From the NCBI GenBank assembly GCA_025642075.2, contig JAODUO010000621.1:62001-126000 (forward strand): DNA of 64,000 bases, in the 5' to 3' direction. Of the stretch, positions 48,240 through 59,700 are shown one piece after another. Below the pieces are notes generated by a model. It was given only the letters and a program-made list of their open reading frames with translations. It was not told where the DNA came from and did no database searches. Within the stretch, counting starts at the first letter, position 1, and every line of letters starts with the position of its first letter. Both the position numbers and the translations under genes were made by a program. The DNA comes from Ridgeia piscesae (Eukaryota; Annelida; Polychaeta; Sabellida; Siboglinidae).

Positions 48240-49320
48240 GGGTGAAATGGAGGAGCAACTGGTGGTTTGGGAGATTGTCACAGGTCAAGGTCAAATGGTA
48301 CACAACGCCCTAACGGATTGGTGAATTACAAACTAGGTCAAATAACATATGGCGCCTCTAGTACTGTCAAAATTGGTGTCTTATGCAAAAGGTCAAACGT
48401 ACTGCAGCGCCTCTGGCAGATAGGTGATGAACAAGTGAAATACTACTGTCAAAATTCGTGTATAAAAATTAATGTATTATTTTTAAGCAAGGTATATAAC
48501 TAGTCAAAGATCAAGAGGAGCCTCTGGAGAGATGTCACCAACGACACAATTGGGTATAGTTCAAACACAAAGGTCAACGCCAAGGTTAAATGTCATGATC
48601 ACGCTCGGCACGTAGGCCACTTGCGACACGTTCCTGACGTAGGTAACCTACATATCATTGCACATGTGCAATGTTATAAACTAATATTGTATCTCTACCG
48701 AGAATAGGCCATAAGTAAACACCATTTTGCATGCGAACTGCTACAATTTTTATCTATCTTATGCACTATGCAATATTATAACAGTTGGCTAATTCGACTG
48801 GAGCGGAGGAAGATCAAAGATCATAAAGTACTGTGTCTTACTTTCAAACTATGCTAAACAGGTCCCCAATGCTGCGCCCTACGCAGTGCCCCCTCTACTG
48901 GTAGTTAGGTTGTGAACTACAAACATACATACAATAAAGCTACATTTTATTTCTACAAATTTCTTCATCCATTTAGGTCATTGCGCGTGCGCAATGTTAT
49001 ATTTTCTATGTTCCGGACAATATCAAATTATAGGTCACATTCCTCACTATGTTTGAGACGTAGGAACCTTAATTTAAATTATGTTCATCGTGTAGTCCTG
49101 TTGCATATGTCACTGCGAACACAATCAGACAAGTCACAAGTCTAAGCACGTTTCCAGTTTCCCTATACGTTGATATACTACCTGCAGTGGTATAAACAAA
49201 TGTAATAGACGTATCGGTCCTAACCAGACAAGTCCAAGCATTTTAATGCTTATCCCAGTATTACTATGGGTTGCTGTGCAACCACCAGTATAAAGTAACA
49301 CATTGTAACTAAGGCGTGGT
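48240..49320 (+). mobile_element. Divergent copy of the foldback arm family
   Basis: Shares with the 41,398-46,015 element, in the same order: AGGTCAAA-rich stretches; GTAGGCCACTTGCGACACGT; the ATGCAATATTATA / ATCTATCTTAT block; CAAACTATGCTAAACAGG; CTGCGCCCTACGCAGTGCCC; and a GTAGTTAGGT block. No inverted partner found. Confidence 0.6.
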
Positions 49321-49365
49321 CAACCCAGTCAGTGGCGCTGTAGCGCTGACATTTTTCCGGCGTTA

Positions 49366-49740
49366 GAAACATTCCGATTGACGTTTCTGCGCATGCGCGA
49401 TATATGTAAAATCATCAATGTGCAGCGAAAAGACAAAGCATTTATGGTATAAATATTACAGGTTGTTCGTTGGGATGTATATAACCTCTCAACAAAGTTA
49501 TTTGTCGGAAATTAACACGAGACAAACAAGTATTTAGGCATATTTTGATAACAAGCGTACATCACGTGACAGTAGTGCGCCATAATCCGTGACAGTGATT
49601 TATAAAAAACGTAATAATTATTTTATTGCATTGAACGACATTTTAAGAAACTCTGTAAGAAACACAGTAATCATCACAGGAGAGTTAACGAACATCTCGT
49701 GGCATTTATACCGAACATGTGTTGTTGTTTCGCTGTAAAG
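49366..49740. mobile_element. MITE-like inverted-repeat element
   Basis: The left arm (49,366-49,480) has TTTCTGCGCATGCGCGATAT, ATCATCAATGTGCAGCGAAA and ATGGTATAAATATTACAGGT plus TGTTCGTT. The right arm (49,560-49,740) read in reverse repeats CAGCGAAAC, GGTATAAATGCCACGAGATG and TTCGTTAACTCTCCTGTGAT. The segment at 24,590-24,810 carries both parts in one orientation. Confidence 0.55.
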
Positions 49741-49792
49741 TTACGTGATACAATTTATAAATTCACTAGATTAATTGCTTTGGTTACAATGA

Positions 49793-50015
49793 GGATTACA
49801 GCCAGGGCAAACACTTGGATGAACGTCGAAAGGGTGATGGGAGATAGACGCATATCAAATAAACGTAAAGGAAATGTGCCCAGCTCGTGTGTTACTCCGG
49901 CATACATGAACGCACCATAAACGATGGCACTAACAGAGAAACAACAGGAAAAGGTCCAGGTTTGCGAAAAACAACCTGGTAAGAATAATCGTGGGAGTTA
50001 AGAGAGCTGATAAGA
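49793..50015 (+). mobile_element. Non-LTR retrotransposon C-terminal fragment
   Basis: Carries GDRRISNKRKGN and SSCVTPAYMNAP, then MALTEKQQEKVQV at 49,925 in another frame, then VGVKRADKRR at about 49,991. The same text, inverted, is at 55,330-55,555. The (GGAC)n tract starts exactly where the match ends. Confidence 0.7.
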
Positions 50016-50016
50016 G

Positions 50017-50375
50017 ACGGACGGACGGACGGACGGACGGACGGACGGACGGACGGACGGACGGACGGACGGACGGACGGACGGACGGACGGACGGACGG
50101 ACGGACGGACGGACGGACGACGGACGGACGGACGGACGGACGGACGGACGGACGGACGGACGGACGGACGGACGACGGACGGACGGACGGACGGACGGAC
50201 GGACGGACGGACGGACGGACGGACGGACGGACGGACGGACGGACGGACGGACGGACGGACGGACGGACGGACGGACGGACGGACGGACGGACGGACGGAC
50301 GGACGGACGGACGGACGGACGGACGGACGGACGGACGGACGGACGGACGGACGGACGGACGGACGGACGGACGGA
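50017..50375. repeat. (GGAC)n microsatellite, ~355 bp
   Basis: About 88 tetramers with two one-base losses (about 50,118 and 50,172). It then degrades to GATA and AATA repeats by 50,415. Confidence 0.98.
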
Positions 50376-50639
50376 CAGACATAGATAGATAGATCAAGAA
50401 ATAAATAAATAAAATTGCATAAATGATATTAGCAAATGAATAGAGAAAGACAGATAGATGGGAGGCAAATGGCGCGGAGGAAGGAAGGTCAAAGGTCAAT
50501 AGGTAGATGAATAAATAAATAAAATTACCAAAATAATTTATTTTATTCTCCTTCCAAAACGTATATAAGACAGTCGTACGTCGAGGTAGTCATTCGTGCT
50601 ACGACATCGGTATCACCTCACCTCTCACCTAACCTATCC

Positions 50640-52800
50640 CGTAGTCTTAGTGGACCGTTCGGTGCGCCACAGATGACCTGGCACCCAGCTCCCTCCATTC
50701 CTCTCGCCTCTCAGCCTTCCTCGTGGCGCCGTCCATACCGGGATGTTGTCCTCCCATCTCTTTTTCTGTCTGCCTCGTCTTCTCCCTCCTTGCATTGTGC
50801 CCTGCATGATTGTCTTGGCAAGCCCTGAAGATCTTGTTACGTGCCCGTACCATTTCAGTTTGCGTAGTTTTACTGTGGTCTTCGTGGGGCCCAATGGCTT
50901 GCCGAGTTCTGTTTCGCACCTCTTCGTTGGAGATGTGGTCTCTGTAGGTGATGCCGAGGAGCTTTCTGAGGCATCTCATCTCCATGGCCTGTATCCTTCT
51001 TTCTGTGTCTGAAGTTAGTGTTCACAGGCGTACAGGAATATGGACATGATCTAGGGAGCGCATCAGTCTGATCTTTGAGCTGAGCGCTATATTCCTGTCA
51101 TTCCAGATGGTCTTGAGTTTGGCGAGTGCTGTTGTAGCCTGGGCGATACTGGCGAGAATGTCAGGTTTAGATCCTTCATCTGCGATGATTGCTCCCAGAT
51201 ATTTGAACCTATCACGCAATCCAGTTTCTCGCCGTTGACCCTGATGTCAGTGCTGAAGCCATTTGTGTTGTTGGTCATCAGTTTGGTCTTCTCTGCATTG
51301 ATCTGCATGTCGAAGGCTGTAGAAGTCTTGTCAAGGCGCTCCACCAAGTCAGCTAGCTCCTCTTCCCTTCCTGCCAGGCCGTCTATGTCGTCGGCAAAAC
51401 GCAAGTTTGTAATACTGCTACCACCAATGCTGAGTGTCCCTTCATGGTCATTCAGTGCGTCAGTCATAATTCTCTCCAAGAAGATGTTGAAGAGGGTGGG
51501 GGAGAGCACACAGCCTTTTCTTATTCCGACGATGGTTCTGGACCAGTCCCCTATGCTATTGTTAAGGTAGACTGCGCTGGTAGCCTTGTCATAGAGGTTT
51601 TGCATCATTCTGATCAGATGTTGAAATGCCTCATGGTGGCCCTTAGTGCTGTATGCCATACCCTGTCGAACGCCTTCTTGAAGTCAATGAAGACGTGATA
51701 GAGGTCTTGCTGGTGTTGGAGGTACTTCTCGTACAGTATCCTAAGGTTGTGCTGCGTCCTGGTCTGAAGCCTGCTTGTTCCTCAGCGATGATCTTTTCCG
51801 CTTGCGGCTTCTGTCGGTTCAGCAAGATTTTCAGCATAACGTTGCTCGGGTGGCTGATGAGGCTGATGGTACGATAGTTCTGGCATAGCTGTAGGTTGCC
51901 TTTCTTGGGGAGGGTGGTGATGAGAGATTGGGTCCAGGGCGTGGGCCACTCCCCTGTGTGCCAGATCTTGTTGCAGATAGTCAGTAGGGCACTTATCATG
52001 GCTTCTCCCCCTGCCTGCACCAGCTCCGCTGGGACGTTGTCCGCTCCTGCTGACTTCCCCTTCTTGAGCGATTTCACCGCTGCTTCCACTTCTTCGCGAA
52101 GGATGGGGTAGTTGTTGTTGTCGGTTGCTGGATGGACGTTTAGTACGTCTGTGTCTCCTGTGGCTCTGTAGTTGTACAACTCGGAGCAGTACTCGGACCA
52201 CATCTTTAGGATGTCCTGTTCTTCAGTCAGACATTTTCCATCATTGTCCTGGATGGTTGTGGTTCGCCCTTGCTTTGTGCTGGTCAGGTTTTTCACCAGC
52301 TGGTAAATCTTCTTGCTGTTATTCTTCTTCATGCTATTTTCGATGTCCTGGCACTGCTCTTCAATCCAGTTCATCTTTGCCTTTTTCGTACCTTTCTTGA
52401 TTTCTTGGTTGGCTGCCCTGTACTGCCTTACTCGTTCCGCATCTTTCTTCTTCTTCTTCAACTCCCTTCGTTTGTCGCACAGATCAAGTAAGCTTCTTGA
52501 CTGGGCGATGTTTGCCAAGGATCTCACTGGCGATGTTGGTCACTGCTGTGTTGAAGGTGTTGATCAATGTTTCCATGTCTGTACCTTCAGCGTCCAGAAT
52601 GGTGAGCGCTGCAAATTTCCCTTCTATCATTGCGTGGAAGGCTCTTCAGATGTAGCTTGAAGGTCATCATGACGAGTTCATGGTCGCTTCCAATGTCGGC
52701 TCCAGGAAAGCTCCGTGTCTTGGCAATGTTCACACTGGACCGGAAGCGCTTCCTTACCATGATGTAGTCTATCTGGTTGTGGACATCGGTATAGCTCAAC
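50640..52800 (-). mobile_element. 5'-truncated non-LTR retrotransposon, near full RT
   Basis: The minus strand from 52,800 reads the end of an APE endonuclease (VHNQIDYIMVRKRF; ADIGSDHELV), a Lys-rich linker (52,527 on), RT with KSAGADNVPAELVQAGG, NYRTISLISHPSNVMLKIL, EEQAGFRPGRSTT, GCVLSPTLFNIFLERIM and the catalytic NLRFADDIDGL (about 51,405). The C-terminus is MRCLRKLLGITYRDHISNEE, with a KWYGHVTRSSGLAK and RRRGRQKKRWEDN tail. The frame breaks near 51,680, 51,220 and 50,980. RTE-like or related. The catalytic box is intact, but the reading frame is not. Confidence 0.9.
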
Positions 52801-52860
52801 AACCCAGAATACTACAACTACATTCGGTCGCTAGATTCCGATACCGACTATAACGTACTG

Positions 52861-53249
52861 ATGTCAATGTCGCCTTTTACCAGAAAAAAAACAATTGCCA
52901 ACGTCACTTTCTCCGCGGTCCTCGGTTCTCCCCACTGGTGGTGGGGAACGGAGGACCATGCAATAAATGGCTGCCTGATTCATAGAGTCACAAAGTACAG
53001 TGGGTTTCAATATGCCTGTGTAAGATTTTCCTTTCCAGTCCTACCGTTTCGCAAACATTTTTCATCATTCAAATAGGATTAAGTTAGGAATTATCCACTT
53101 CTGTCGCTGGCTGCAGCATAAGAGTTGGTTGACAGAGCAATGAAAATGTAATATATAATGATGACTAATGGCTATTAGGGATTGTCCCGTTACTATACTA
53201 GAGTCAAATTGCATTTTGTTGTTAGTATTTTCTTGGCATCACTGTCGTC
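52861..53249. other. Unique stretch between LINE relics
   Basis: Nothing recognised. Confidence 0.3.
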
Positions 53250-53508
53250 AGGGGTGAGTTGACCATTATTTCCTTTTCCATTATCTTTTTTCTTCCTCTC
53301 ACTTTTCTCTTACTATATTCTCTGTCAGCAGTCTCCAATTCCTTCTATCTATCATTGTTTTCCATTCTTCTCCCACTCTTTCTAGATCATTTTTAATGCA
53401 AACCCCCATTGCAATTCAGGTCTTCCATTTCCCCTCCACTTTCTGGGCATCTGCTCACTTTGCCAATTTTTCATCTCCTATTTTTTCACATGACCAGCCC
53501 ATGTAAGG
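53250..53508 (-). mobile_element. Non-LTR retrotransposon C-terminal relic, 3' half
   Basis: The minus strand reads LTWAGHVKK, then NWQSEQMPRKWRGNGRPELQ, then KEWEKNGKQ and later GIGDC-like text: the last ~85 residues of the LINE family seen at 49,793. It continues in the piece at 55,262-55,560 on the other side of the DNA transposon. Confidence 0.75.
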
Positions 53509-55261
53509 AAAGTAGGGGCATGTCCGCACTCTGAGGCATGTCGGCGCACCCTATTATTTGCGCATCGTGTAATATCTGGTTAGTGGAATCATGCTAAGCG
53601 GCAACGTCTAACCACCAAATCAACCATTTGCATATTCTTTTTAATAGAAGTGAATAAGTAAAACGTTATGACATAAAATTTTATTTTCGTAAAAACTTAT
53701 GTAATTTTACTCATATGCTGTTGTGTGTATTACATTAACTGTAAGATGTGATTTTAAATTTTCTTTCATAATTCCAAATTTCGTTTTAATGTTTTTATGA
53801 TGTGTGAAATAAAGGATACTTTCATAAGCAGCACTTTTCATGCAATTCAGAATTGTTCACGTGTTAGATGCGTGGGGCATATTCGCACAGGCTTGTGCGG
53901 TCATGCCCCATCCGCTGTGCAGACGTATTTCGTGCGTCGGTGCCTATAATATTATGTAGTCTACTTACTAGTTAGATACATATTTAGATACTTACCACAA
54001 ATATTATAAGAAACTTTGATGTGAGATAGTATATGATGATTATTATATAATTATTTAATATTATCACACTTTTATTTTATATCATTCATCGCTTCATCAA
54101 TGTGCAATAGACTATATCGTATTGGCCTCACATTTTCCATGTTGTGTATCATTAGGTCCATTAAATAAATAAAGCTTATTTGATAATTTCTCACAGACAA
54201 AATAACCAAGATGACAACTGATGTGTAATGTATAATATAGCCATGCTCGAAGCCGCAGGAAATAAAATCTCCCTGAAACCGCAACGGGCAGTGAAGAAAT
54301 AATTGGCTACAGCGATTGGATCTAGAGCCGTGAAGAAATCTTGTGTTGCTTCTTCTTCTTCTTCTTCCAATGACATAGATGATGGGATGCTGGAAGGAAG
54401 CTCTGTGTCAGAAGATTCGGAAAATGTACCGTTGGTTTATGTTATCCATCAACCAGCAGTCAACAAGGGGGACTACGTTCTAGTCAAGTTTGCCAAGAAG
54501 CAACGCATGATGTACTACGCTGGAAGGGTGGTGCGTATATTGACAACCATGAAGATGATGTGCAGACTACTTACACGAAGCGCAATGACATGCACAAGAG
54601 CGACGCTGTCACCTTCAGCTGCCCAGAAATCGAGGACCTGGCATAGCACGACATCATCACAAAGCTGCTAGAGCCAACAACAGTTGGTGACACAACTCGC
54701 GCGGCCAACAAACTGAGTTTTGAGTTTGACTTTGCGCTTTATGAGACCATGTTGTTTTAGTTAGAAAGCATCAGACAAGCTGGGTTGCAAACTTTGACTT
54801 TCCCCATTACTAAATCATGTTGTTGTTTGTTTTGACTCTCAATGAGGAATAAACGTGGATTATGACTCAAGACCACTGTATTTTCTAAACTTTACTTATA
54901 TATGAAAACTTCAAACCGTTGATTTGTGTTCTCTGGTGTTTCTTGTAAGTTTTTGTTTAAATAATGCACGTGCCTGTAACTTACACATACTAATACATAA
55001 TTTTATTATTGCAGTTAATAGTCAGCTCTATGAGACTAGCTGTTGCTTCGCCATTCCTGGGGCATGTCCGCACAAATGTATGCCTCTATATTTGACCAAA
55101 TATTTAAATATCTGATAGGATATGCGATTTATTAACTAACTAACTAACAACAAAGTAATATGGTTGCTAATTATGAATGCTAAATATCACCTTCTTAGTA
55201 CACACAGTGCATTATATATAGTGTGTTTCACCTTATGTGTGCGAATGTGCCCGTACTTCCC
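53509..55261. mobile_element. 1.75-kb TIR DNA transposon inserted into a LINE relic
   Basis: The left end GGAAAGTAGGGGCATGTCCG (CAC follows) and the right end, in reverse, GGGAAGTACGGGCACATTCG (CAC follows) agree at 18 of 23 positions. The word GGGGCATGTCCGCAC or close variants recurs at 53,516, 53,533, 53,876, 53,905 (inverted), 55,059 and 55,240 (inverted); the 53,876/53,905 pair forms a hairpin. The interior ORF at 54,303 is the likely transposase remnant. Superfamily not determined. Confidence 0.7.
54303..54760 (+). pseudogene. ORF remnant inside the TIR transposon (transposase C-terminus?)
   Basis: Open from ATG 54,303: Ser-rich start (CVASSSSSSNDIDDG), acidic stretch, then NKGDYVLVKFAKKQRMMYYA. 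After a frame change the text runs on through YTKRNDMHKSDAVTF, CPEIEDLA, LLEPTTVGDTTRAANKLSFE and ends FALYETMLF-stop at about 54,760. The GDYVLVKF...YYAG...F-P-E-x-E-D...T-R-A order resembles the tail often found on transposon-derived proteins in marine invertebrates (recalled, not searched). No DDE triad is present. Confidence 0.45.
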
Positions 55262-55560
55262 CCACTCCTCGCCAATTTTTTCTAAGAACGTTCCTTCATT
55301 CTAACCTCCATTTTCATTCCATCAAGTTTCTCTTATCAGCTCTCTTAACTCCCACGTTTATTCTTACCAGATTGTGTTTCACAAACCTGGACCTTCTCCT
55401 GTTGTTTCTCTGTTAGTGCCATCGTCTCTAGTGCATATATACATGTATGCCGGGGTAATACACGAGATGAGCATATTTCCTCTACGTTTACGTGATATGC
55501 GTCTGTCTCCCGTCATCCATTCGTCTTTCCTCTAAGCGTTTGCCCCGGCTGTAATTAATC
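55262..55560 (-). mobile_element. Non-LTR retrotransposon C-terminal relic, 5' half
   Basis: The minus strand carries GDRRISRKRRGN, TPAYM, the MALTEKQQEKVQV counterpart at about 55,425, then RVMKERS / KKLARS-like text ending at the TIR. It lines up with 49,793-50,015 (inverted) and continues at 53,508 on the far side of the transposon. Confidence 0.7.
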
Positions 55561-55714
55561 TAGTGGATTTTGCACTTGGAAAATGTAACTTCCTATCGTG
55601 AATTTAGGGGCGCAGTGACCGTGCGCATCGTTGTGAATTTGGTCCGCCCGTTAAACACAGGTCCGCTTGTTCTTTGTCCACCTAGTAGGGTGGCCACAGC
55701 GGAAGTACGGGGCT

Positions 55715-55909
55715 ATGGAAGATGCCGGCGAAACAATCGAGCATTTACTTCGAATCGAAGCAAATGCAGCCGTCCAGGAAGTGGAGTTTGCTGTCAAGCG
55801 TGTGGAAATATCAAAAGCGTTGCCTAACACCAAGGAACAAGTTTACATGAACCTGACAACGAAAGAAGGGCAAAGTTTTTGCGTCGAGTTTTCCGTTCAA
55901 GGTTTTCGG
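55715..55909 (+). CDS. GSKIP: GSKIP exon 1 (GSK3B-interacting protein)
   Basis: GSKIP is a small cytosolic A-kinase anchoring protein that scaffolds PKA and GSK3-beta in Wnt and cAMP signalling. ATG 55,715 gives 65 codons to CGG|GTGCGT, phase 0. It reads MEDAGETIEHLLRIEANAAV, then QEVEFAVKRVEISKALP, aligning with the PKA-RII-binding helix region of human GSKIP (VNDVLFAVNNMFVSKSL), then MNLTTKEGQSFCVEFSVQGF. An in-frame upstream ATG at 55,667 would add 16 residues; the shorter start keeps the acidic family-like N-terminus. No TATA-like signal was noted. Confidence 0.93.
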
Positions 55910-56534
55910 GTGCGTACGGCGAAGGCGAAGCTGGGTGAAAGTCCGCGTCAAGTTTACATAGGCATAGCCATAGACTGTCTCTGGGAACCAGAGTCTGTGT
56001 AGAGTCCTACTGAGTTATAGACGTAATGTCCCAAGTCACATGTCCCAGAAAAATTGGGTAATCTTCCAGTTAACTCGCCTAATTGTTTTGGGCCCGTTCA
56101 AAACGGTTTTACTAACTTTGTTGATGTGTTTGGAATGTCATTCTACATCACTTCCGGTACAAGGAAGGCATATTAAATGTTTAATATATGTTTTAGACCA
56201 ATTTCATTCTGTTGAGTTGATATAAACAAGCCGATGTTACAGCTACGTACACCCCACAGGTACCAGAATCGGAAAAGACAATTATTTGTTATACCTTTTC
56301 CAGACATATCAGAACAAATTATGCGATATCATTTATTCTTGGCAGTGCGAATTAAAGTAATGCATAGGCCACAATACTTTAAGTATACATAACATTTAAA
56401 TAGATACGATTATAATCAATTATAAACAAATATGTGTGTATTACTTTAGAGCATGTCTTTTTTTTAATTGGAAAAACAAGTAAAATGTCATCATGCCGAA
56501 GGGTGATTATGGTGTAATAAATTGACTTTTTCAG

Positions 56535-56711
56535 GTGGTTGGAAAGACATTTGATAAGCTTGAGAAACAGCACGAAACACAATACTTTGAGACAATCTAT
56601 GCACTGCTCGATCATCTGAGTCCGTGCTACAGACGGTCCTTTGGGGATGCCCTTGCTAGCAAGCTGGCAAGGCTGCAAGAACAGCAGAATATGGACCAAG
56701 AAACGGACTAG
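56535..56711 (+). CDS. GSKIP: GSKIP exon 2
   Basis: CTTTTTCAG|GTG, phase 0, 58 codons to TAG 56,709. It reads VVGKTFDKLEKQHETQYFET, then IYALLDHLSPCYRRSFGDAL, then ASKLARLQEQQ. The LSPxYRxxFGxALxxxLxxL block is the GSK3-beta interaction helix of the family. Total length is 123 aa against 139 in human; the difference is at the N-terminus. The intron is 625 bp. A possible poly(A) signal AATAAA lies at 57,293. Confidence 0.95.
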   Translation: MVGKTFDKLEKQHETQYFETIYALLDHLSPCYRRSFGDALASKLARLQEQQNMDQETD

Positions 56712-59700
56712 CTACAGCTCTTGTAAGCTGCTTTCTACAGTTTGAATGTAGTTCGTTACAGACATATAGTTAATGCAACATCAACAATTCCAATTCAAGT
56801 TAATTGTTTTAATTCACATTCCCTCTACCATGGTGATTCCGGTTATAACTGACATTTTTTATTCAGATGAGATTCCACCCACACATCAATTCTAATACTG
56901 ATTTTGGCTAGCCTTTGATTCTGATTCCAGATTCCACCCACACTGACAAAATCAGTTTCCGATACCTTTTTCAGTGCAATTCCACCAATCGTATACGCTA
57001 TGACAATTATGCTTTCAGAATTGTTATTTTATTCCACAAGATACTACTTCTATATAATTTATTTTAAAATTTAATAATCGCTATGTACATTTTTAATGTA
57101 ATCATGCTCGTAGCAACTTAATTTTGCCTCAAATTCAAATCCAAAGACCCACCAGACAGGTGATTAATTAAAATGCCATTTTGGTATGTGCCTAAATGCA
57201 ATAATTAATTGGGAGTTGTTGCTCACTTGGATGTTACCAAAATACTGACAATGTCCTGTTTTTTGCTGGAGCCAAATATAGTAGTTAGTAGTAATAAAAG
57301 CTTTATTTTCTGATGGAACATGTAACAATTTCAATGTTTCTGATGTCACTCAAAGCAATTCTGATTCTGTTGTGTTCACATCACGTATACAAACAAGCTC
57401 TGGGTCTGGATCATGGCACATGTTTTAATGAATGATGCTAAAAATCTGCTTGGATTGCATGGTTAACACTGGAGTATCCTGTCAAGATGTTTAAAACTTA
57501 AAATTAAAAGAACATAATTTGAAAAATTCCTATACCTCTGTTCATCTTCCCAAAAGGAGAATGATAATCATATGCAAGGAATTTTACTCTGTCATCAAAG
57601 GGATTGGCTTTATATAACTAGATATATAAAAACTTGTTTGCATAGTATGTGCCTTCATGTATGCTACCCATTTATCTCATGTTTGCTGTGTTTGGCAGAC
57701 CACTGTTTTAAGCAGACTAAAGCCTGTCTGTTCTGACACCTGGTTGCATGGATAATAATATGTTGTGTATAAAATGGTAATAGCATGCATTATATACATA
57801 CTCTTAAATTCCAACATAAAAACTTGTTAATTTAGGTAAAGAAAAAATACCTTTAAAAATAAAATTTTAGTCATATTTGTGTTGAATTTTCACCCAGAAC
57901 TGTTGATTTGTCGAAGCTGTTGTAAATCTGGGGCATTGATCATTGTATTTCTTCTGTTTTCTAGGTAGCCAATGTGTGAGTTGAGATGTGACACAAGACA
58001 CTAGTCTTTGGAGCTGAAGCACTATTCATGTCGTCCGTAGGTGCTAACTTCAGCTTCAGGCCTCTCTGGCTGCAAAATACAGTCTTGTGATATGTGTATG
58101 TGCTATGAACCAGCAGGCCTATAAGGTTGCCTTAATTATAATAAGCATAATTTGTTATGTCAGTAGGCTTTATATATGTGTGTGCATGTGTGGTTTGTTG
58201 ATAGTAGGTATAGTTATTAGCCACTGTGCCAATTATCTTGATGATACACAAGGTTGCCATAACTGAGTCAGACCACATCGTCATATTTTTTCCTTCACAG
58301 TGATCAGCATGTAAAGTTTTATTGCATATTTCTCCTACTTTACATTCCAAATTACTTATTAATTATACGCATTGGTGTTGGGACCTCACGACAAACACAT
58401 CTGGAAATGTTAGTTTGCTGTTGACACTTGACAGTGCTTGTGAATTTAGCTATTGAATGATTTGACGGTGAAACAAGCTTGCTGTGGTTTTGGTACATTC
58501 TTTAACATTAAAGGAAGCGTGCCAGCTCCTCTATACCCAGAATTGGTCGAGCATTCATTTGTAATGGGAAGTCTGCTGTCTAGAACGTGGGAAAGTTAAA
58601 CATCAAAGGATATTTTGGATGACATTTCTGTTCGCCTCCGCATTATTGCCAGACAATTTTGTTTTGAAATTGGATGTTTACCATTTGAACGTATTCCAAG
58701 TGGAATCTTTCAAACTGACTGGCAGTAAACCTTCAACATGTGTGTTGTAGTCATATGAACATATTATTAAATGAAAATTATAAAACTTAGGAGCTGGCAC
58801 CCTCACTTTAATATGTGTCAACTGTTGGCTGATTTCTGTCTGTTGGATACCTTGACCTGTCACCTACTTGGTGGTCAGAATGTCACAATGATCAGTGACA
58901 AGTAATCCTTGCTGTGGCCAAAGTCACTCCCCAGGGGTGTTGTCATAATGTTTTAATCAAAAAACCTATTTTTAATATATGATCACCATTATCTTTACCA
59001 GCCAAGGCTGTTTGCAAAACTAGCCGTGCCTGATCAGCTACGCAAAGTGTGGAAGTTAGCCAGGTTATACTATGAACTGACTTTGCCAGTTGAGACTGTG
59101 GCAGCCATGAGAACAGTGCAAATACCCATCTCATTTTGGTGACCCAATGTAACGACCTGTTCACACATTCACACGAGTACCTGAACTGTTTTGTGTATTC
59201 AAATATTTGCTTCTACATCTCGAACATTGCACACCGCTGAAATCACACAAAATTATCATGATTGAAGGCCAAGCACACTCCTGGTGGACAATTTCATTGG
59301 CATTAAGATTTTAAATTTAGCAAAGGGATCAGCCAGGGGTACAGCTGGCTGGTAGTGACATCATCAACTGAGGCAACACCTGGTGCATGACGATGATTAC
59401 AACCATCAACATGAGGGTGACTATTTTAACTTCAGAATGGTAATGCAGCACCGATGTGCTTTAATATTAAGTTATATTCTATAGATGGTACCACTATATT
59501 GATATATTACCCCCAAGATTAGTGGCAGCAACCAGACTTCCACCATTCACATTTCTATTGAAATTTGTTTGCACTGTTTGTGAACGTAACATGACTATGC
59601 ACTTTGTAAAACAAATTAACCGATAGTGAATTAATAATAGAACATAACATATCATAATAGCATAAAACTGGTGGTATTAAATACTATGCGTCATGATATG

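Noticed and set aside
48260..48620. Many AGGTCA words as nuclear-receptor sites.
   Set aside because: They are part of the dispersed foldback repeat family and occur without consistent spacing.
49991..50499. Open frames rich in Asp-Gly-Arg-Thr or Ser-Val-Arg-Pro.
   Set aside because: Translation of the (GGAC)n microsatellite only.
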